From: Muribaculaceae bacterium
GTDB taxonomy: Bacteria > Bacteroidota > Bacteroidia > Bacteroidales > Muribaculaceae
NCBI GenBank assembly: GCA_029061225.1
Contig: JAIDSM010000148.1
Location: 1 to 56,695 of the forward strand
Reading direction: 5' to 3'
DNA length: 56,695 nucleotides
The notes under the pieces were generated by a model, which saw only the letters and a program-made list of their open reading frames with translations, had not been told where the DNA came from and did no database searches. Position 1 is the first letter of the stretch, and each line of letters begins with the position of its first letter. Both the position numbers and the translations under genes were made by a program. Shown in pieces: positions 1 to 8,204 of this stretch.

Positions 1-1
1 A

Positions 2-85
2 GAAGATAAATCATCGGTTGACTCAGCTAGCGGCTTAGCCGGTGCTGAACAACCTCAAATTTTACCGAACTATTGTACTTTCTAA
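2..85 (+). CDS. C-terminal end of a gene entering from the left edge
   Basis: Frame 2 is open from the window edge to a TAA at 83-85 and reads 27 codons ending in LPNYCTF. Composition (Ser, Asp, Ala, Gln, Pro) looks like an ordinary protein tail. It stops 11 nt before the convergent stop codon of the Sel1 gene, the spacing expected for two real convergent genes. No family can be recognised from so short a piece, and chance openness over 84 nt is possible. Confidence 0.4.
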   Translation, partial: EDKSSVDSASGLAGAEQPQILPNYCTF

Positions 86-96
86 TATGTGACTAT

Positions 97-1458
97 TTAT
101 TTAGTTACACACAACTTCTTCAATTTATCAGATGCTATTTCTGATGCAGCAGAATCGCCTTGCTTCGCAGCTTTTTCATACCATTTTATAGCTTCTGTTA
201 TATCCTTTCTAACACCATTCCCTTCTTCATACATCTTTCCAAGATAGTATTGTGCTTCTGAATGTCCTTTTTCGGCCGCATACTTATACCATTTTCTTGA
301 TTCAGTTAGATCTTCAGTTACTCCTACACCATATTTATACATCCATCCGAGATGGTATTGTGCGTTAGAAAATCCTTGTTCAGCTACTTTTATTAAATAG
401 AATAACGCATTTTCAATTCCATGTTCTGCATCTTTCTCAAGATAGAAAAGAGCATTATCATGCCCCTGAGCCGCGGCTCTCCAATACCATTTTATAGCCT
501 CTTGTGAATCCTTCTGAGCTCCTAAGCCGGTGGAGTATATATTCCCAAGCTGATATTGTCCCTCTGCGTCTCCCTGTTCAGCTGCTTTTCGGAACCATTT
601 AGCAGATTCAGAACAATCCAAAGAAACACCATATCCACCTCCATACATACTTCCAAGATTACATTGCGCTCTAGAATGTCCTTGCTCCGCAGCCTTCGTA
701 AACCATTTTAAGGCTTCTTCATAGTCCTTCTGATTATATGCAGCCTCTCCCTTTTCATTCATCTGAGCAGCGGTTAGTTCATAATTGTCTTTCTGTTCAG
801 GAAGAGAAGTTGGTTTTCCCAAATCTTTAGTAGTTGTCGAAGTAGTGGTATGAATAGTTTTAGAGTCTTTCGGATCCAACTCCACAATGATTTTGTTGGT
901 CTGACCTGAGTAGACCATAAACTTGTTTCCCTGAGTCTGGTATCCGGGAGCAAATATTGTATAGTTATGCTCTTCCGGTGTCAAGGGGATAATAGCGATT
1001 CCGTTGTCAGTTGGATACTCCTTTTGGTCGACAGTCAGTATCGCCTCCTTCGGCGAAATTTTGAAGGTAACGCTCTCCGTGGCAGCTTCCGTCTTGACAG
1101 AGAGGTGGTATGTCTGGCCTCCCTCAATCCTTACATCGAAATCATCGAAACTGACCATCAATGGTCTTTTTTGAGGATGCTTGATCCGAAGGTTTTTAGT
1201 TCCTGATGGCAGATAAACATGGTATTCTCCGGCATTATACCTGATATCTCCAATCACATTTCCTTCGAATGACACATCCTGAATTGGAAGTACCACTTTT
1301 AGCAATGCACAGGCATTGCCATTATTATCCAGCCTTTTATTAGTGGACGCAGTCAGGTCGAAAGGCATCGCATTGATCTTCTCAACCTCCATCTCTTGCC
1401 CCTTCATCATGAAAGGCAACAACATCAGGAATGCAAATATAACTCTCTTATAATCCAT
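97..1458 (-). CDS. secreted PEGA-like / Sel1-repeat protein
   Basis: The chosen start is the ATG at 1458 (MDYKRVIFAF...), which begins directly with a signal peptide. The longer reading frame to 1548 would place 30 residues encoded by a 7-nt repeat before it. After cleavage near KGQ comes a domain of about 130 residues (DLTAS.NKR.D.NG.ACALLKV, then YLPSGTKNL) shared with the genes at 3282 and 4632. A Ser/Thr-rich linker and about five to six Sel1 units follow (for example ALKWFTKAAEQG, QYHLGWMYKYGVGV). The unit near residues 370-400 is two tandem half-repeats (LFYLEKDAEHG, LFYLIKVAEQG), a sign of internal recombination. Sel1 arrays are protein-interaction scaffolds, so a periplasmic adaptor role is inferred. 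It is the last gene of the kinase island and has its own promoter at 1536-1543. Confidence 0.85.
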   Translation of the reverse strand: MDYKRVIFAFLMLLPFMMKGQEMEVEKINAMPFDLTASTNKRLDNNGNACALLKVVLPIQDVSFEGNVIGDIRYNAGEYHVYLPSGTKNLRIKHPQKRPLMVSFDDFDVRIEGGQTYHLSVKTEAATESVTFKISPKEAILTVDQKEYPTDNGIAIIPLTPEEHNYTIFAPGYQTQGNKFMVYSGQTNKIIVELDPKDSKTIHTTTSTTTKDLGKPTSLPEQKDNYELTAAQMNEKGEAAYNQKDYEEALKWFTKAAEQGHSRAQCNLGSMYGGGYGVSLDCSESAKWFRKAAEQGDAEGQYQLGNIYSTGLGAQKDSQEAIKWYWRAAAQGHDNALFYLEKDAEHGIENALFYLIKVAEQGFSNAQYHLGWMYKYGVGVTEDLTESRKWYKYAAEKGHSEAQYYLGKMYEEGNGVRKDITEAIKWYEKAAKQGDSAASEIASDKLKKLCVTK

Positions 1459-1467
1459 TTCTCTAAA

Positions 1468-1523
1468 CTTCAAACTTATAACGTACAACGAACAACGTAT
1501 AACGTATAACTTACAACTTACAG
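1468..1523. repeat. degenerate heptamer repeat in a 5' leader
   Basis: Eight consecutive 7-nt units (cttcaaa, cttataa, cgtacaa, cgaacaa, cgtataa twice, cttacaa, cttacag) fill the stretch between the predicted transcription start (about 1529) and the ATG at 1458. It would therefore be transcribed as the 5' untranslated region of the Sel1 gene. The same CGTnnAA heptamer recurs at 29943-29984 and 48641-48689. Confidence 0.75.
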
Positions 1524-1535
1524 CTGTTCTCTTGG

Positions 1536-1543
1536 CAAAGGTA
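1536..1543 (-). promoter_or_regulatory. TAnnTTTG promoter box of the Sel1 gene
   Basis: On the minus strand the sequence reads TACCTTTG, matching the Bacteroidetes -7 consensus. Transcription would start near 1529, about 70 nt before the ATG. The flanking bases are nearly identical to those at 13202-13209 upstream of the LytTR operon. Confidence 0.65.
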
Positions 1544-1614
1544 AGCAAAATATTTGGATTCTTAAAATTTATGACAGGATTTTACAGAAATATTTCTCTT
1601 CCGAACAAAACGGT

Positions 1615-1644
1615 CATCCCGGATTCCTTGTGGAATACGGGATG
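1615..1644 (-). terminator. hairpin terminator after the CxxCxGxG gene
   Basis: A 13-nt stem (left arm 1615-1627, right arm 1632-1644) pairs at 12 of 13 positions around a TTGT loop. On the minus strand it is followed shortly by GTTTTG. It lies 33 nt past the stop codon of the gene at 1678 and just before the promoter at 1543. Confidence 0.65.
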
Positions 1645-1677
1645 CCATAATGAGCATACTATTTTCGTCGCATTATA

Positions 1678-2190
1678 CTAAAGGTCCGGACCGTAGACTT
1701 CATTGGCGATCCTGAAATTCTCCATAAGCTCACCACGTGTTCCTTTCCCTTTTCCCTTGCAGACCTTACAGTGATAGTGACCTGCGGGAGCAAGTAGGTC
1801 CATATTCATGAACCCTTCCGTGCGCCCTCTGTAGGATGTTCCAGTTCCACCGCAAATGCCGCACGGTACCTCTGTCTTCAGCCACCTTTCGTAGCGGATA
1901 TTCATTGCGGATTCCTTCATCCTGCCTTCTCCATTGCATACAGAGCAACTGCGCCTTCCCGGTTCGTAAGCGTTATGGCCCAAACCATGGCAAGCCTTAC
2001 ATTTCACGTTTTTTTCGCTTTTAGCTCCCGAAGCAGAGTGGGAATGGGTACGCAGCGACCGCTTTACAGTTTTCGAGCTGCCATAATAAGAGCTGATATT
2101 AGAAGACTCATTGCCGTTCTGCATGGAGCAGACGATTCCGGTTCCAAGCAGCATCATAATGCTTGCAGCAAAAATCTTGATTCCTTTCAT
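1678..2190 (-). CDS. secreted protein with four DnaJ-type CxxCxGxG motifs
   Basis: The 170-residue product has a hydrophobic N-terminal signal (about residues 1-22), a Ser-rich segment, then four zinc-finger-like motifs: CKACHGLG, CSVCNGEG, CGICGGTG and CKVCKGKG. In DnaJ, four such motifs bind two zinc ions and contribute to client binding and thiol chemistry. Here there is no J domain and the protein is predicted to be exported, so it may be a periplasmic zinc-binding or chaperone-like protein (inference). It has its own promoter (2228-2235) and terminator (1615-1644) and sits inside the kinase island, which also encodes an Hsp70-like domain at 13570. Confidence 0.8.
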   Translation of the reverse strand: MKGIKIFAASIMMLLGTGIVCSMQNGNESSNISSYYGSSKTVKRSLRTHSHSASGAKSEKNVKCKACHGLGHNAYEPGRRSCSVCNGEGRMKESAMNIRYERWLKTEVPCGICGGTGTSYRGRTEGFMNMDLLAPAGHYHCKVCKGKGKGTRGELMENFRIANEVYGPDL

Positions 2191-2227
2191 GGGTGTGAGT
2201 TTTAGGTGGTTATATAAGTTTACGATG

Positions 2228-2235
2228 CAAAGTTA
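2228..2235 (-). promoter_or_regulatory. TAnnTTTG promoter box
   Basis: The minus strand reads TAACTTTG followed by CATCG. It predicts a short leader of about 30 nt before the ATG at 2190 of the CxxCxGxG gene. Confidence 0.6.
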
Positions 2236-2324
2236 ACGCATTGAAACTCACTCTCCAAGTTTTCGGTTTCTTCCTGTATGAAATATACCGGTTTCTTCAC
2301 GAAATCATTTTTCCTACTTAAAAC

Positions 2325-2795
2325 TCATTTTACCTTAATCCTGAAAGTCACGACCTTTTCTACTTCTCCTCGGAATTCATGGATTATCCTGACGGTAAAC
2401 GTGCCTTTTCTCAGAGGCGTTAATATACTTGTCTTGACAGCGGAATCTCCTCCACACTCTCTTCTGGCTAAGCTGCCCGGATTATCGAATTCAGAAGTTG
2501 AATCCAATTTGAAAGCTTCTTTATCATACTCCACTCTGTAGCCAATGCCGACAGAACCATGCACCTTATCGGAATACTGTATAGCCTCTCCCAACGGGAC
2601 TGTGAAATTACCATCCTCATCAGGAAGTTTCAGTCCTACCTTAACAGGAACTACTGGTTCATCCTGAGATTTAATTTCTAACGCATCCGTAATACGTCTT
2701 TCCTTATCGGTCTTATCTTTGCCAATAAGATTTCTGGCGGTCATAAAACCTATAGCCACTGCAGCCAATATCACAATACCGATTATTATCTTCAT
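2325..2795 (-). CDS. membrane-anchored beta-sandwich protein, possibly I42/chagasin-like
   Basis: The 156-residue protein begins with one membrane helix (about residues 3-22), then a charged linker, then a globular domain from about residue 50. Its pattern of a GSVGIGYRVEY loop, a glycine-rich loop (ECGGDSAV) and paired strands (GTFTVRIIHEFRG, VVTFRIKV) resembles the chagasin (I42) protease-inhibitor fold. The hallmark NPTTGY sequence is not conserved, so the assignment is tentative. It lies 60 nt downstream of the truncated kinase, with a vestigial MDYxR-type leader in the gap. No function can be stated beyond an envelope-facing domain. Confidence 0.6.
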   Translation of the reverse strand: MKIIIGIVILAAVAIGFMTARNLIGKDKTDKERRITDALEIKSQDEPVVPVKVGLKLPDEDGNFTVPLGEAIQYSDKVHGSVGIGYRVEYDKEAFKLDSTSEFDNPGSLARRECGGDSAVKTSILTPLRKGTFTVRIIHEFRGEVEKVVTFRIKVK

Positions 2796-2810
2796 ATCTT
2801 ACAATTATTT

Positions 2811-2834
2811 CCTATAATCCATATCTTTAAACTT
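2811..2834 (-). other. vestigial start/leader of a PEGA-like gene
   Basis: This 24-nt stretch matches the start region of the Sel1 gene (1448-1471) at 21 positions. It reads ATG GAT TAT AGG AAA TAA on the minus strand, a five-codon ORF (MDYRK) that dies at once. The genes at 97 and 4632 both begin MDYKR. I read it as a leftover from a duplication or deletion within the island. Confidence 0.5.
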
Positions 2835-2855
2835 AAAACGCACCAACTTATACCC

Positions 2856-3245
2856 TTACCTTGCGACACTGTCTATTACTTCTACCTCCTCAGCAGCTAT
2901 CGTATCGTAATCATAATAGTATGCAGAGTCATAGTATGCAGAGTCTGCCGCTACTTCAACTTCTGCCCAATCCACAGTATCTTCCGCTGCAGCCTGAGTG
3001 TTACCATGGCGATAGTTGCACCATGACAAACCTACAGCGGTAATGGCTTTCCTGCCGTTCTCGTCGCTCATGAAAAACTCCTTGATGGCGACTTTGAGAT
3101 CGACTTCCATCATACCGAGTCTTCCGCTGACCTTCTCTTTCATCGTAGCCAGATATGTGATGCCGAATGTCCCTTGCCCGAGTATCTCCTCGATCCGGTA
3201 CGTTCCTCCCTGCAATGTCGATCCTTTCTTCAATCCCTGTGCCAT
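2856..3245 (-). pseudogene. truncated Ser/Thr kinase (N-lobe only)
   Basis: Residues 1-66 match the N-lobe of the neighbouring kinases: LQGGTYRIEEILGQGTFG, the ITYLA strand, VAIKEFFMSDENGRK with the ATP-contacting lysine. After NGRK the sequence jumps to an unrelated acidic Tyr/Asp-rich tail (about 60 residues). The C-lobe, catalytic HLD and DFG are all absent, so it cannot be a kinase. The tail includes a direct 15-nt duplication encoding DSAYY twice. It most likely arose by an internal deletion joining a kinase start to another gene's end. The frame is intact, so a small ATP-binding or decoy protein remains possible. The start has the same MAQGLKKGSTL leader as its paralogues. Confidence 0.75.
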
Positions 3246-3281
3246 AAATTTTATATCCTGACTTAAATCTTCCTATTTATA

Positions 3282-4409
3282 TTATATCTTGCCTGCCTTC
3301 AACAGAGCCATGATCGCACCGGAGTGTCCTTGGTCGGATGCTTTTTTCCACCATTTCACAGCCTTTTTCATATCTTTCTCCACTCCCCAACCTTTCTCGT
3401 AAAGCACTCCGAGGTTATATTGAGATTGGGCATCGCCCAATTTGGCGGCTTTTTCGAAATACTCTACGGCTTTTGGCATATTCTGTTCGATATCTTCGCC
3501 GTTATAGTAGATTTTGGCAATGTTCGACATCGCTATGACATTCCCACGGTCAGCAGCCATCTGGTAATATCTCAAGGCTTCCGTTTTATTCTTATCGAAT
3601 CCAATGCCGTTTGAATAATAATAGCCCATATCGTTCATAGCTGTAGCATTTCCCCTGTCGGCTGCCATGGCTGTCATGTATGTGCCTAAGACCTCATCCT
3701 TTTCGATCTCTTTACCTTCAACATATCTTTTGCCAAGTTCCCTCAATGCCTCTATCTGCATATTGTCGGCAGCTTTGGCATACCACCTGTTAGCCTCCTT
3801 GGGATTCTTATCGACTCCGATTCCGCTATGGTACATGAGACCCAGATAATATTGGGCGTCTCCGTTTCCATTGTCGGCACTATGGAAAAGCAGGTTCTTA
3901 GCCTTTTCATAGTCTATCTTGTGTCCGTTAAGTCCTTCAAGGTAAGCCAGCCCCAATTCAAATTCATCTTTGGCGGGATACTCTTTTATCTTCAATGACT
4001 CATCAGGAGTTGAGGAGATCACGGGTTTCCCCCCATTTTCAGTGAGAACTACAAGATAAGTGTTGTTCGACTTCAGCGCCTTAATTCCGTAATCGTTGAA
4101 TTTTAACTCGATTGGAAGATGACGGTCAAAGAATAGCTTGACTTCGCGGCTTCCTTCCGTCAGATATACCCATTTCTCTCCTCCAGCTTTCTGGGTTACG
4201 GCCCCAATATTGTTTCCCTGAATCTCCACAACGTTATCCATGGTCCAAATCTTAAGCAAAGCACATGGTTTTCCGTTAAGATCATCCCTGCGGTTTGTCC
4301 TTGCGGAGATATCTCCGTCGAGCGATTTGAAGCTTTCTATGGTAAGTGTCTGTGCTTCGGCTAAAAATGTCATCAGCACCCAGAGCAAACTCAATAATAA
4401 TCTATTCAT
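3282..4409 (-). CDS. secreted PEGA-like / Sel1-repeat protein
   Basis: The 375-residue product has a signal peptide (residues 1-19, cleavage near AEAQ). A PEGA-like domain of about 120 residues (DISARTNRRDDLNGKPCALLK, then WVYLTEGSREV) matches those in the products at 97 and 4632. About six Sel1 units cover residues 150-370 (DAQYYLGLMYHSGIGVDKN, QYNLGVLYEKGWGVEKD). A periplasmic scaffold or adaptor role is inferred from the repeats. It starts 222 nt after the stop of the barrel paralogue and ends 36 nt before the truncated kinase, in the same orientation. No clear promoter box was found in the 222-nt gap. Confidence 0.85.
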   Translation of the reverse strand: MNRLLLSLLWVLMTFLAEAQTLTIESFKSLDGDISARTNRRDDLNGKPCALLKIWTMDNVVEIQGNNIGAVTQKAGGEKWVYLTEGSREVKLFFDRHLPIELKFNDYGIKALKSNNTYLVVLTENGGKPVISSTPDESLKIKEYPAKDEFELGLAYLEGLNGHKIDYEKAKNLLFHSADNGNGDAQYYLGLMYHSGIGVDKNPKEANRWYAKAADNMQIEALRELGKRYVEGKEIEKDEVLGTYMTAMAADRGNATAMNDMGYYYSNGIGFDKNKTEALRYYQMAADRGNVIAMSNIAKIYYNGEDIEQNMPKAVEYFEKAAKLGDAQSQYNLGVLYEKGWGVEKDMKKAVKWWKKASDQGHSGAIMALLKAGKI

Positions 4410-4631
4410 ATTGAGGTCTTTTAATTTAAATTATATTTTACTAAGTAGGGAGTTCTGTTCAATAACAGCTCTCCGAGCTGACATGTGAGCTACCCAAATC
4501 AGAACATTTAACATTATCCCCTTTTTCCTAAGTATCCGATATTTCGAAATCCAGGGTAATGTGTAAACTACTATATTCTCATAAAATTTCATAACTTTCT
4601 GGTAATACTGAAATTTTTTGATCAATATTCC

Positions 4632-5513
4632 TTAAAAAGTAAGGGCGAACGCCGCTTTTATTGCAAATCCTCCATAATCATCGCCGGCAAATCCATACTC
4701 AGGAGTCAGACTTATACCTGCACGTTTTGATAGTGCCCATAAAGCTCTAATGCCTAATGTCACATTTCCATAAATATCACTCTCATCGTTACTACTTCCA
4801 TAATAATTCTCAAATATGCATCTATATCCAATCTGAGGAGTAATTTTAAAACGATTACCCGCTATAAATCCATATCCAAGTTTTAAGGCTGCACTATATT
4901 GGAGTTCAGAGTATCCGTATGGTTGATCATGTTCCTTGCTTATAATATTTAAAAGAGAGAAATCTGCTTCTATATTGAAGTTTCTAATATCACCACCTAT
5001 TGCAATTGGTAAGGTGAGTGGTACTGTACCTATAAATCCATCCTCACGTACTTCAAACCCTAAACCAACCTCGATGTAGAAATCGGTCTTCTTTAATACA
5101 CTCTCTTTTTCCTCCTTGGTTTTGACTGAAGGATTATTTTTATCCCTCAACTTCAATAGATAAGTCATTTTCCCGGTTATGCTCGGGTATTTGTAATCAT
5201 CGAATATGATATTGAGGGGCATATGCTCTTTGAAAAGAAGCTGTATCTGCTTGGCGTCATGTGATACATATACCCATTTCTCCATTCCTTTGTTAATTAC
5301 TGTATCGATAACCGATCCGCTTGTGCCAGTAATGTCATCATTAACGTATACTTTGATCAAACCGCATGGCCTTCCATTGTTGTCAGCTTTCGGATACGTT
5401 CTTGCCGACAGATCATTCGGCACATTTTCAAACGATTCCACAACAAATTCCTGTCCCTTTACCAATAAAGGAAACAATAAAGCCAAAATACAAAATATTC
5501 TCTTATAATCCAT
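4632..5513 (-). CDS. secreted PEGA-like protein with outer-membrane beta-barrel-like tail
   Basis: Residues 1-20 are a signal peptide (MDYKRIFCILALLFPLLVKGQ). Residues 21-130 are the same PEGA-like domain as in the two Sel1 proteins (DLSARTYPKADNNGRPCGLIK). In place of Sel1 repeats, residues 145-293 alternate hydrophobic and polar residues in short strands (FYIEVGLGFEV, FKITPQIGYRCIF, GISLTPEYGFAG) and end in a terminal Phe (AAFALTF), as in outer-membrane barrels that need a C-terminal aromatic residue. A periplasmic domain on a small barrel could anchor the system to the outer membrane (inference). It lies 41 nt downstream of the kinase at 5555, probably co-transcribed. Confidence 0.75.
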   Translation of the reverse strand: MDYKRIFCILALLFPLLVKGQEFVVESFENVPNDLSARTYPKADNNGRPCGLIKVYVNDDITGTSGSVIDTVINKGMEKWVYVSHDAKQIQLLFKEHMPLNIIFDDYKYPSITGKMTYLLKLRDKNNPSVKTKEEKESVLKKTDFYIEVGLGFEVREDGFIGTVPLTLPIAIGGDIRNFNIEADFSLLNIISKEHDQPYGYSELQYSAALKLGYGFIAGNRFKITPQIGYRCIFENYYGSSNDESDIYGNVTLGIRALWALSKRAGISLTPEYGFAGDDYGGFAIKAAFALTF

Positions 5514-5554
5514 AACTCTATGTTTGAAACTCAGGTAATTAATAGCTCTTTAAC

Positions 5555-7150
5555 TCACTCGGCCTCCACCGGATAGACCGTCACACTCTGGGACTGCTGG
5601 CACTTCTTGGCCGTTCCTGTCCAGTTGCCGTCTGCCTCAGGCTCGATGCTCACAGTGAAGTCGCATCCTTCATCCTTTCCTACAAGCCGCATCTTATTGC
5701 CTATCATATAGACTCTCATTTTCGTCATAGTCCCTTGATTTAGATTTTCGAATATGCACGACGAAGGCGTATAGTCCGGACTGCAGCTAAACCTGATGTT
5801 GACCGGATTCTCCATGCCGTTATCAAGCAGGTTGCCATAGAAATAAACTTCGTTGGTGGTTGTCATACACATGCGTGCCGCCTGCCGGAAACTCTCTTCA
5901 GCACTCGCGACTTGATACGGGATTTCCGCCTCCACCTTCACCGGTCCTTCATCTTTAGGAGTAGATCCGGAGAACAGCCGACTTGCCACGAGCCATACTA
6001 TGACTCCTACTAAAACTGCAACTGCCGCCATCACCAGATACTTTATTGTAAGATTCTGTGACGTAGGCTTCTTACCCGGATTGCCGACAACAACCGGCAC
6101 CTCCGGCTTTTTTTGTATTACGACAACAGGTACGTCCGGCTTCTCTTTCTTCTTATCGCCAGTTTTAGACAGGTTGATTCCGGTTTTCTTATCTACTTCC
6201 GCTTCAAACAGAGTCCTCTCCTCGTCATCTTTTGAGGATTTCCCTGCGACACTCCCTCTCTCAAGATCCGTGAGAAACTCCGTCACGCTCTGATAGCGGG
6301 ATTTATATATCGGCATCATGGCCTTCTTCAAGACGCTGATTGTCCCATCCGAGACTCCCGATTGTTTAAGTTCGTCTGTCGGTAGATTATCGTTAAGGAT
6401 AAATGATGCCTCTGGCGGACGTATTCCCGTCAGCATCTTGTAGAGGGTGGCACCGAGAGAGTAGACATCGATTGCTGCGGGGAATGTCCCGTCTTTCTTA
6501 AAGGAACTTTGTTCGATAGGGGAGTAGCCCGGAGTGCCGAGTCCGATCGAGGTGCTTGATTCCGGTTCCCCGTCGTCGGAAAACTGCTTGGAGAGTCCGA
6601 AGTCTATCAGATAGTGACGACCCTCCCGGTTTCTCATCACATTGCCGGGCTTGATGTCGAGATGCAGCATCTTTCGGGAATGAAGGTATTCAAGAGCGTC
6701 TCCTATCTCCAGAGTTATGGCTATGGCCTCCTTCTCACTGAGCTTGCCGAAGTTTGATATGTGATGGTCAAGAGTGTCACCGTTGATGTATCGCATAGCG
6801 TAATACGACGTGTCGTTTTCGTCAAACACGTCGAAGACTATCACAATGTTGGGGTGGGTGAGCTTCGACAGGTTCTCAGCCTCTTTCCTGAACCTCCGGA
6901 GATAGTTGTTGAAGACGCTTCCGTTCGACCCATCTACCGTTTTCCCGTCATCCTTACGCCCGTTGACGTCGCTCATGAAAAACTCCTTGATGGCGATCTT
7001 CACCTCCTGGTCCATCGTACCGAAATCTTTCTGCACCTTTATCTTTTCAGTCGCAAGATAAGTGATGCCGAAGGATCCCTGACCGAGCACTCCCTCTATT
7101 CGGTAGCGACCACCCTGCAGTTCCGTCCCCCTTTTTAGTTCCTCTGCCAT
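5555..7150 (-). CDS. Hanks-type Ser/Thr kinase with one membrane helix and periplasmic domain
   Basis: The 531-residue protein has a kinase domain at about 17-295: glycine loop GQGSFG (23-28), Lys55 in IAIKEFF, catalytic HLDIKPGN (163-170) and DFGLSKQF (183-190). The activation segment is Ser/Thr-rich (PESSTSIGLGTPGYSPIEQ). The HRD arginine is replaced by Leu, so it is a non-RD kinase. A Lys/Pro/Val-rich juxtamembrane region leads to a helix at about 368-390. The outer domain of about 135 residues contains four cysteines and is not recognised. A one-pass receptor kinase is inferred. It follows the NTF2-like gene by 73 nt and may extend the LytTR operon. Confidence 0.9.
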   Translation of the reverse strand: MAEELKRGTELQGGRYRIEGVLGQGSFGITYLATEKIKVQKDFGTMDQEVKIAIKEFFMSDVNGRKDDGKTVDGSNGSVFNNYLRRFRKEAENLSKLTHPNIVIVFDVFDENDTSYYAMRYINGDTLDHHISNFGKLSEKEAIAITLEIGDALEYLHSRKMLHLDIKPGNVMRNREGRHYLIDFGLSKQFSDDGEPESSTSIGLGTPGYSPIEQSSFKKDGTFPAAIDVYSLGATLYKMLTGIRPPEASFILNDNLPTDELKQSGVSDGTISVLKKAMMPIYKSRYQSVTEFLTDLERGSVAGKSSKDDEERTLFEAEVDKKTGINLSKTGDKKKEKPDVPVVVIQKKPEVPVVVGNPGKKPTSQNLTIKYLVMAAVAVLVGVIVWLVASRLFSGSTPKDEGPVKVEAEIPYQVASAEESFRQAARMCMTTTNEVYFYGNLLDNGMENPVNIRFSCSPDYTPSSCIFENLNQGTMTKMRVYMIGNKMRLVGKDEGCDFTVSIEPEADGNWTGTAKKCQQSQSVTVYPVEAE

Positions 7151-7223
7151 ATCATTTAGTTGGAATGCAAAATTGTTAGTCTCTGAAATTCAGACGATAA
7201 AAGCTTATAGGCTCATTAGCTCA

Positions 7224-8204
7224 CTATGGAATAAAGAAATCGTCGATACCGAAGACGCCATCTTCCGCTACCACTTGATCGGGCTGCCATGTACGCACGT
7301 GTATCTGAGGCTGATCCGGGATATTGAAATCCCACAGAAGGAACAGCCATCCTTCATCGTAATAGGCTCCGTTTCTCCATTTCTGATGTAGCGTCACTCC
7401 GTATATATTCGGTTTTGCAGGGTGCTTCATCACAGACACATGGTCGAATTGAACATTGATTCTGTTTTTCGAGGCAAACATCTTCTTGAGTTTGGCAAGA
7501 TATTGCGTCTTATCCTGCACGGTATAATGCACCTTCTGCTCATATGTGACAGCTCTATCGCCTTTGTTGGCCCGTTGATTGATGACACTACCCGTGATTA
7601 TAAGCGCGTCTTCGCTATAAATCTGGTCGAGAGCCTTTAGATTGCGCTCGTTGTAGTAGCATCGGAAATCCTCCACCCACTTCAGCAGCTCGCGTCTCAT
7701 TCGTGTTTCCTCGACTCCTCCCATTCCTGTGGTATGAAGTATCTGTGAGATGTCTTCCTGCATCTCCCATGCCGGACGCACACCTGTGATAACTCCCTTC
7801 TTATTCAGGGAGATGGTCAGTTCTCGGTTTAGCGACTGGTCATAAGATGAATCCACAGGCTTCATGGTGATGGGAATCGCCCTCACCTGATAACCCTGAA
7901 AGTCGTTGAGACATTTGGAGATGTTGGTCTGCTTGTCGCATACGAAATGTGCCGCCTCGTTCCAAAGCGCGTTGAGTCTCGTCTTAGCGCCTTCCTCCAT
8001 CCTTATTCCCGAAAGATTGAGTGCTGTGCCGCTTTTGCCTGCCCTGTTGATTTCGGTCAGAAGCGCGGTTATGTTGTTTTCCATGCCGGTCTTTAAAACG
8101 CCTGCATTGATTGTGCCGGCAGCGAACTGAAAGGTCACTGCCGCCAGCTGGTTGAAGCTGAGTAGAAGTATAAGAGAAAGAATGTAGGTTCTTATTTGTG
8201 TCAT
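7224..8204 (-). CDS. secreted protein with C-terminal NTF2/SnoaL-like domain
   Basis: The ATG at 8204 overlaps the stop of the upstream gene as ATGA (8201-8204). This is a better start than the in-frame TTG at 8213. An N-terminal signal peptide (to about LAAV) is followed by an unrecognised region to residue 165. The remainder looks like an NTF2-like fold: helices (LLKWVEDFRCYYNERNLKALDQIYSEDALII), then strands (INVQFDHVSVMKHP, IYGVTLHQKWRNGAYYDEGWLFLLWDF). NTF2-like folds are small ligand-binding or enzymatic scaffolds, so no reaction can be named. Translational coupling places it in the LytTR-FHA-kinase unit. Confidence 0.75.
   Translation of the reverse strand: MTQIRTYILSLILLLSFNQLAAVTFQFAAGTINAGVLKTGMENNITALLTEINRAGKSGTALNLSGIRMEEGAKTRLNALWNEAAHFVCDKQTNISKCLNDFQGYQVRAIPITMKPVDSSYDQSLNRELTISLNKKGVITGVRPAWEMQEDISQILHTTGMGGVEETRMRRELLKWVEDFRCYYNERNLKALDQIYSEDALIITGSVINQRANKGDRAVTYEQKVHYTVQDKTQYLAKLKKMFASKNRINVQFDHVSVMKHPAKPNIYGVTLHQKWRNGAYYDEGWLFLLWDFNIPDQPQIHVRTWQPDQVVAEDGVFGIDDFFIP

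Noticed and set aside
4431..4625. 64-codon minus-strand ORF between the two PEGA-like genes
   Set aside because: AT-rich, no recognisable features, and no promoter or family resemblance; probably chance openness.
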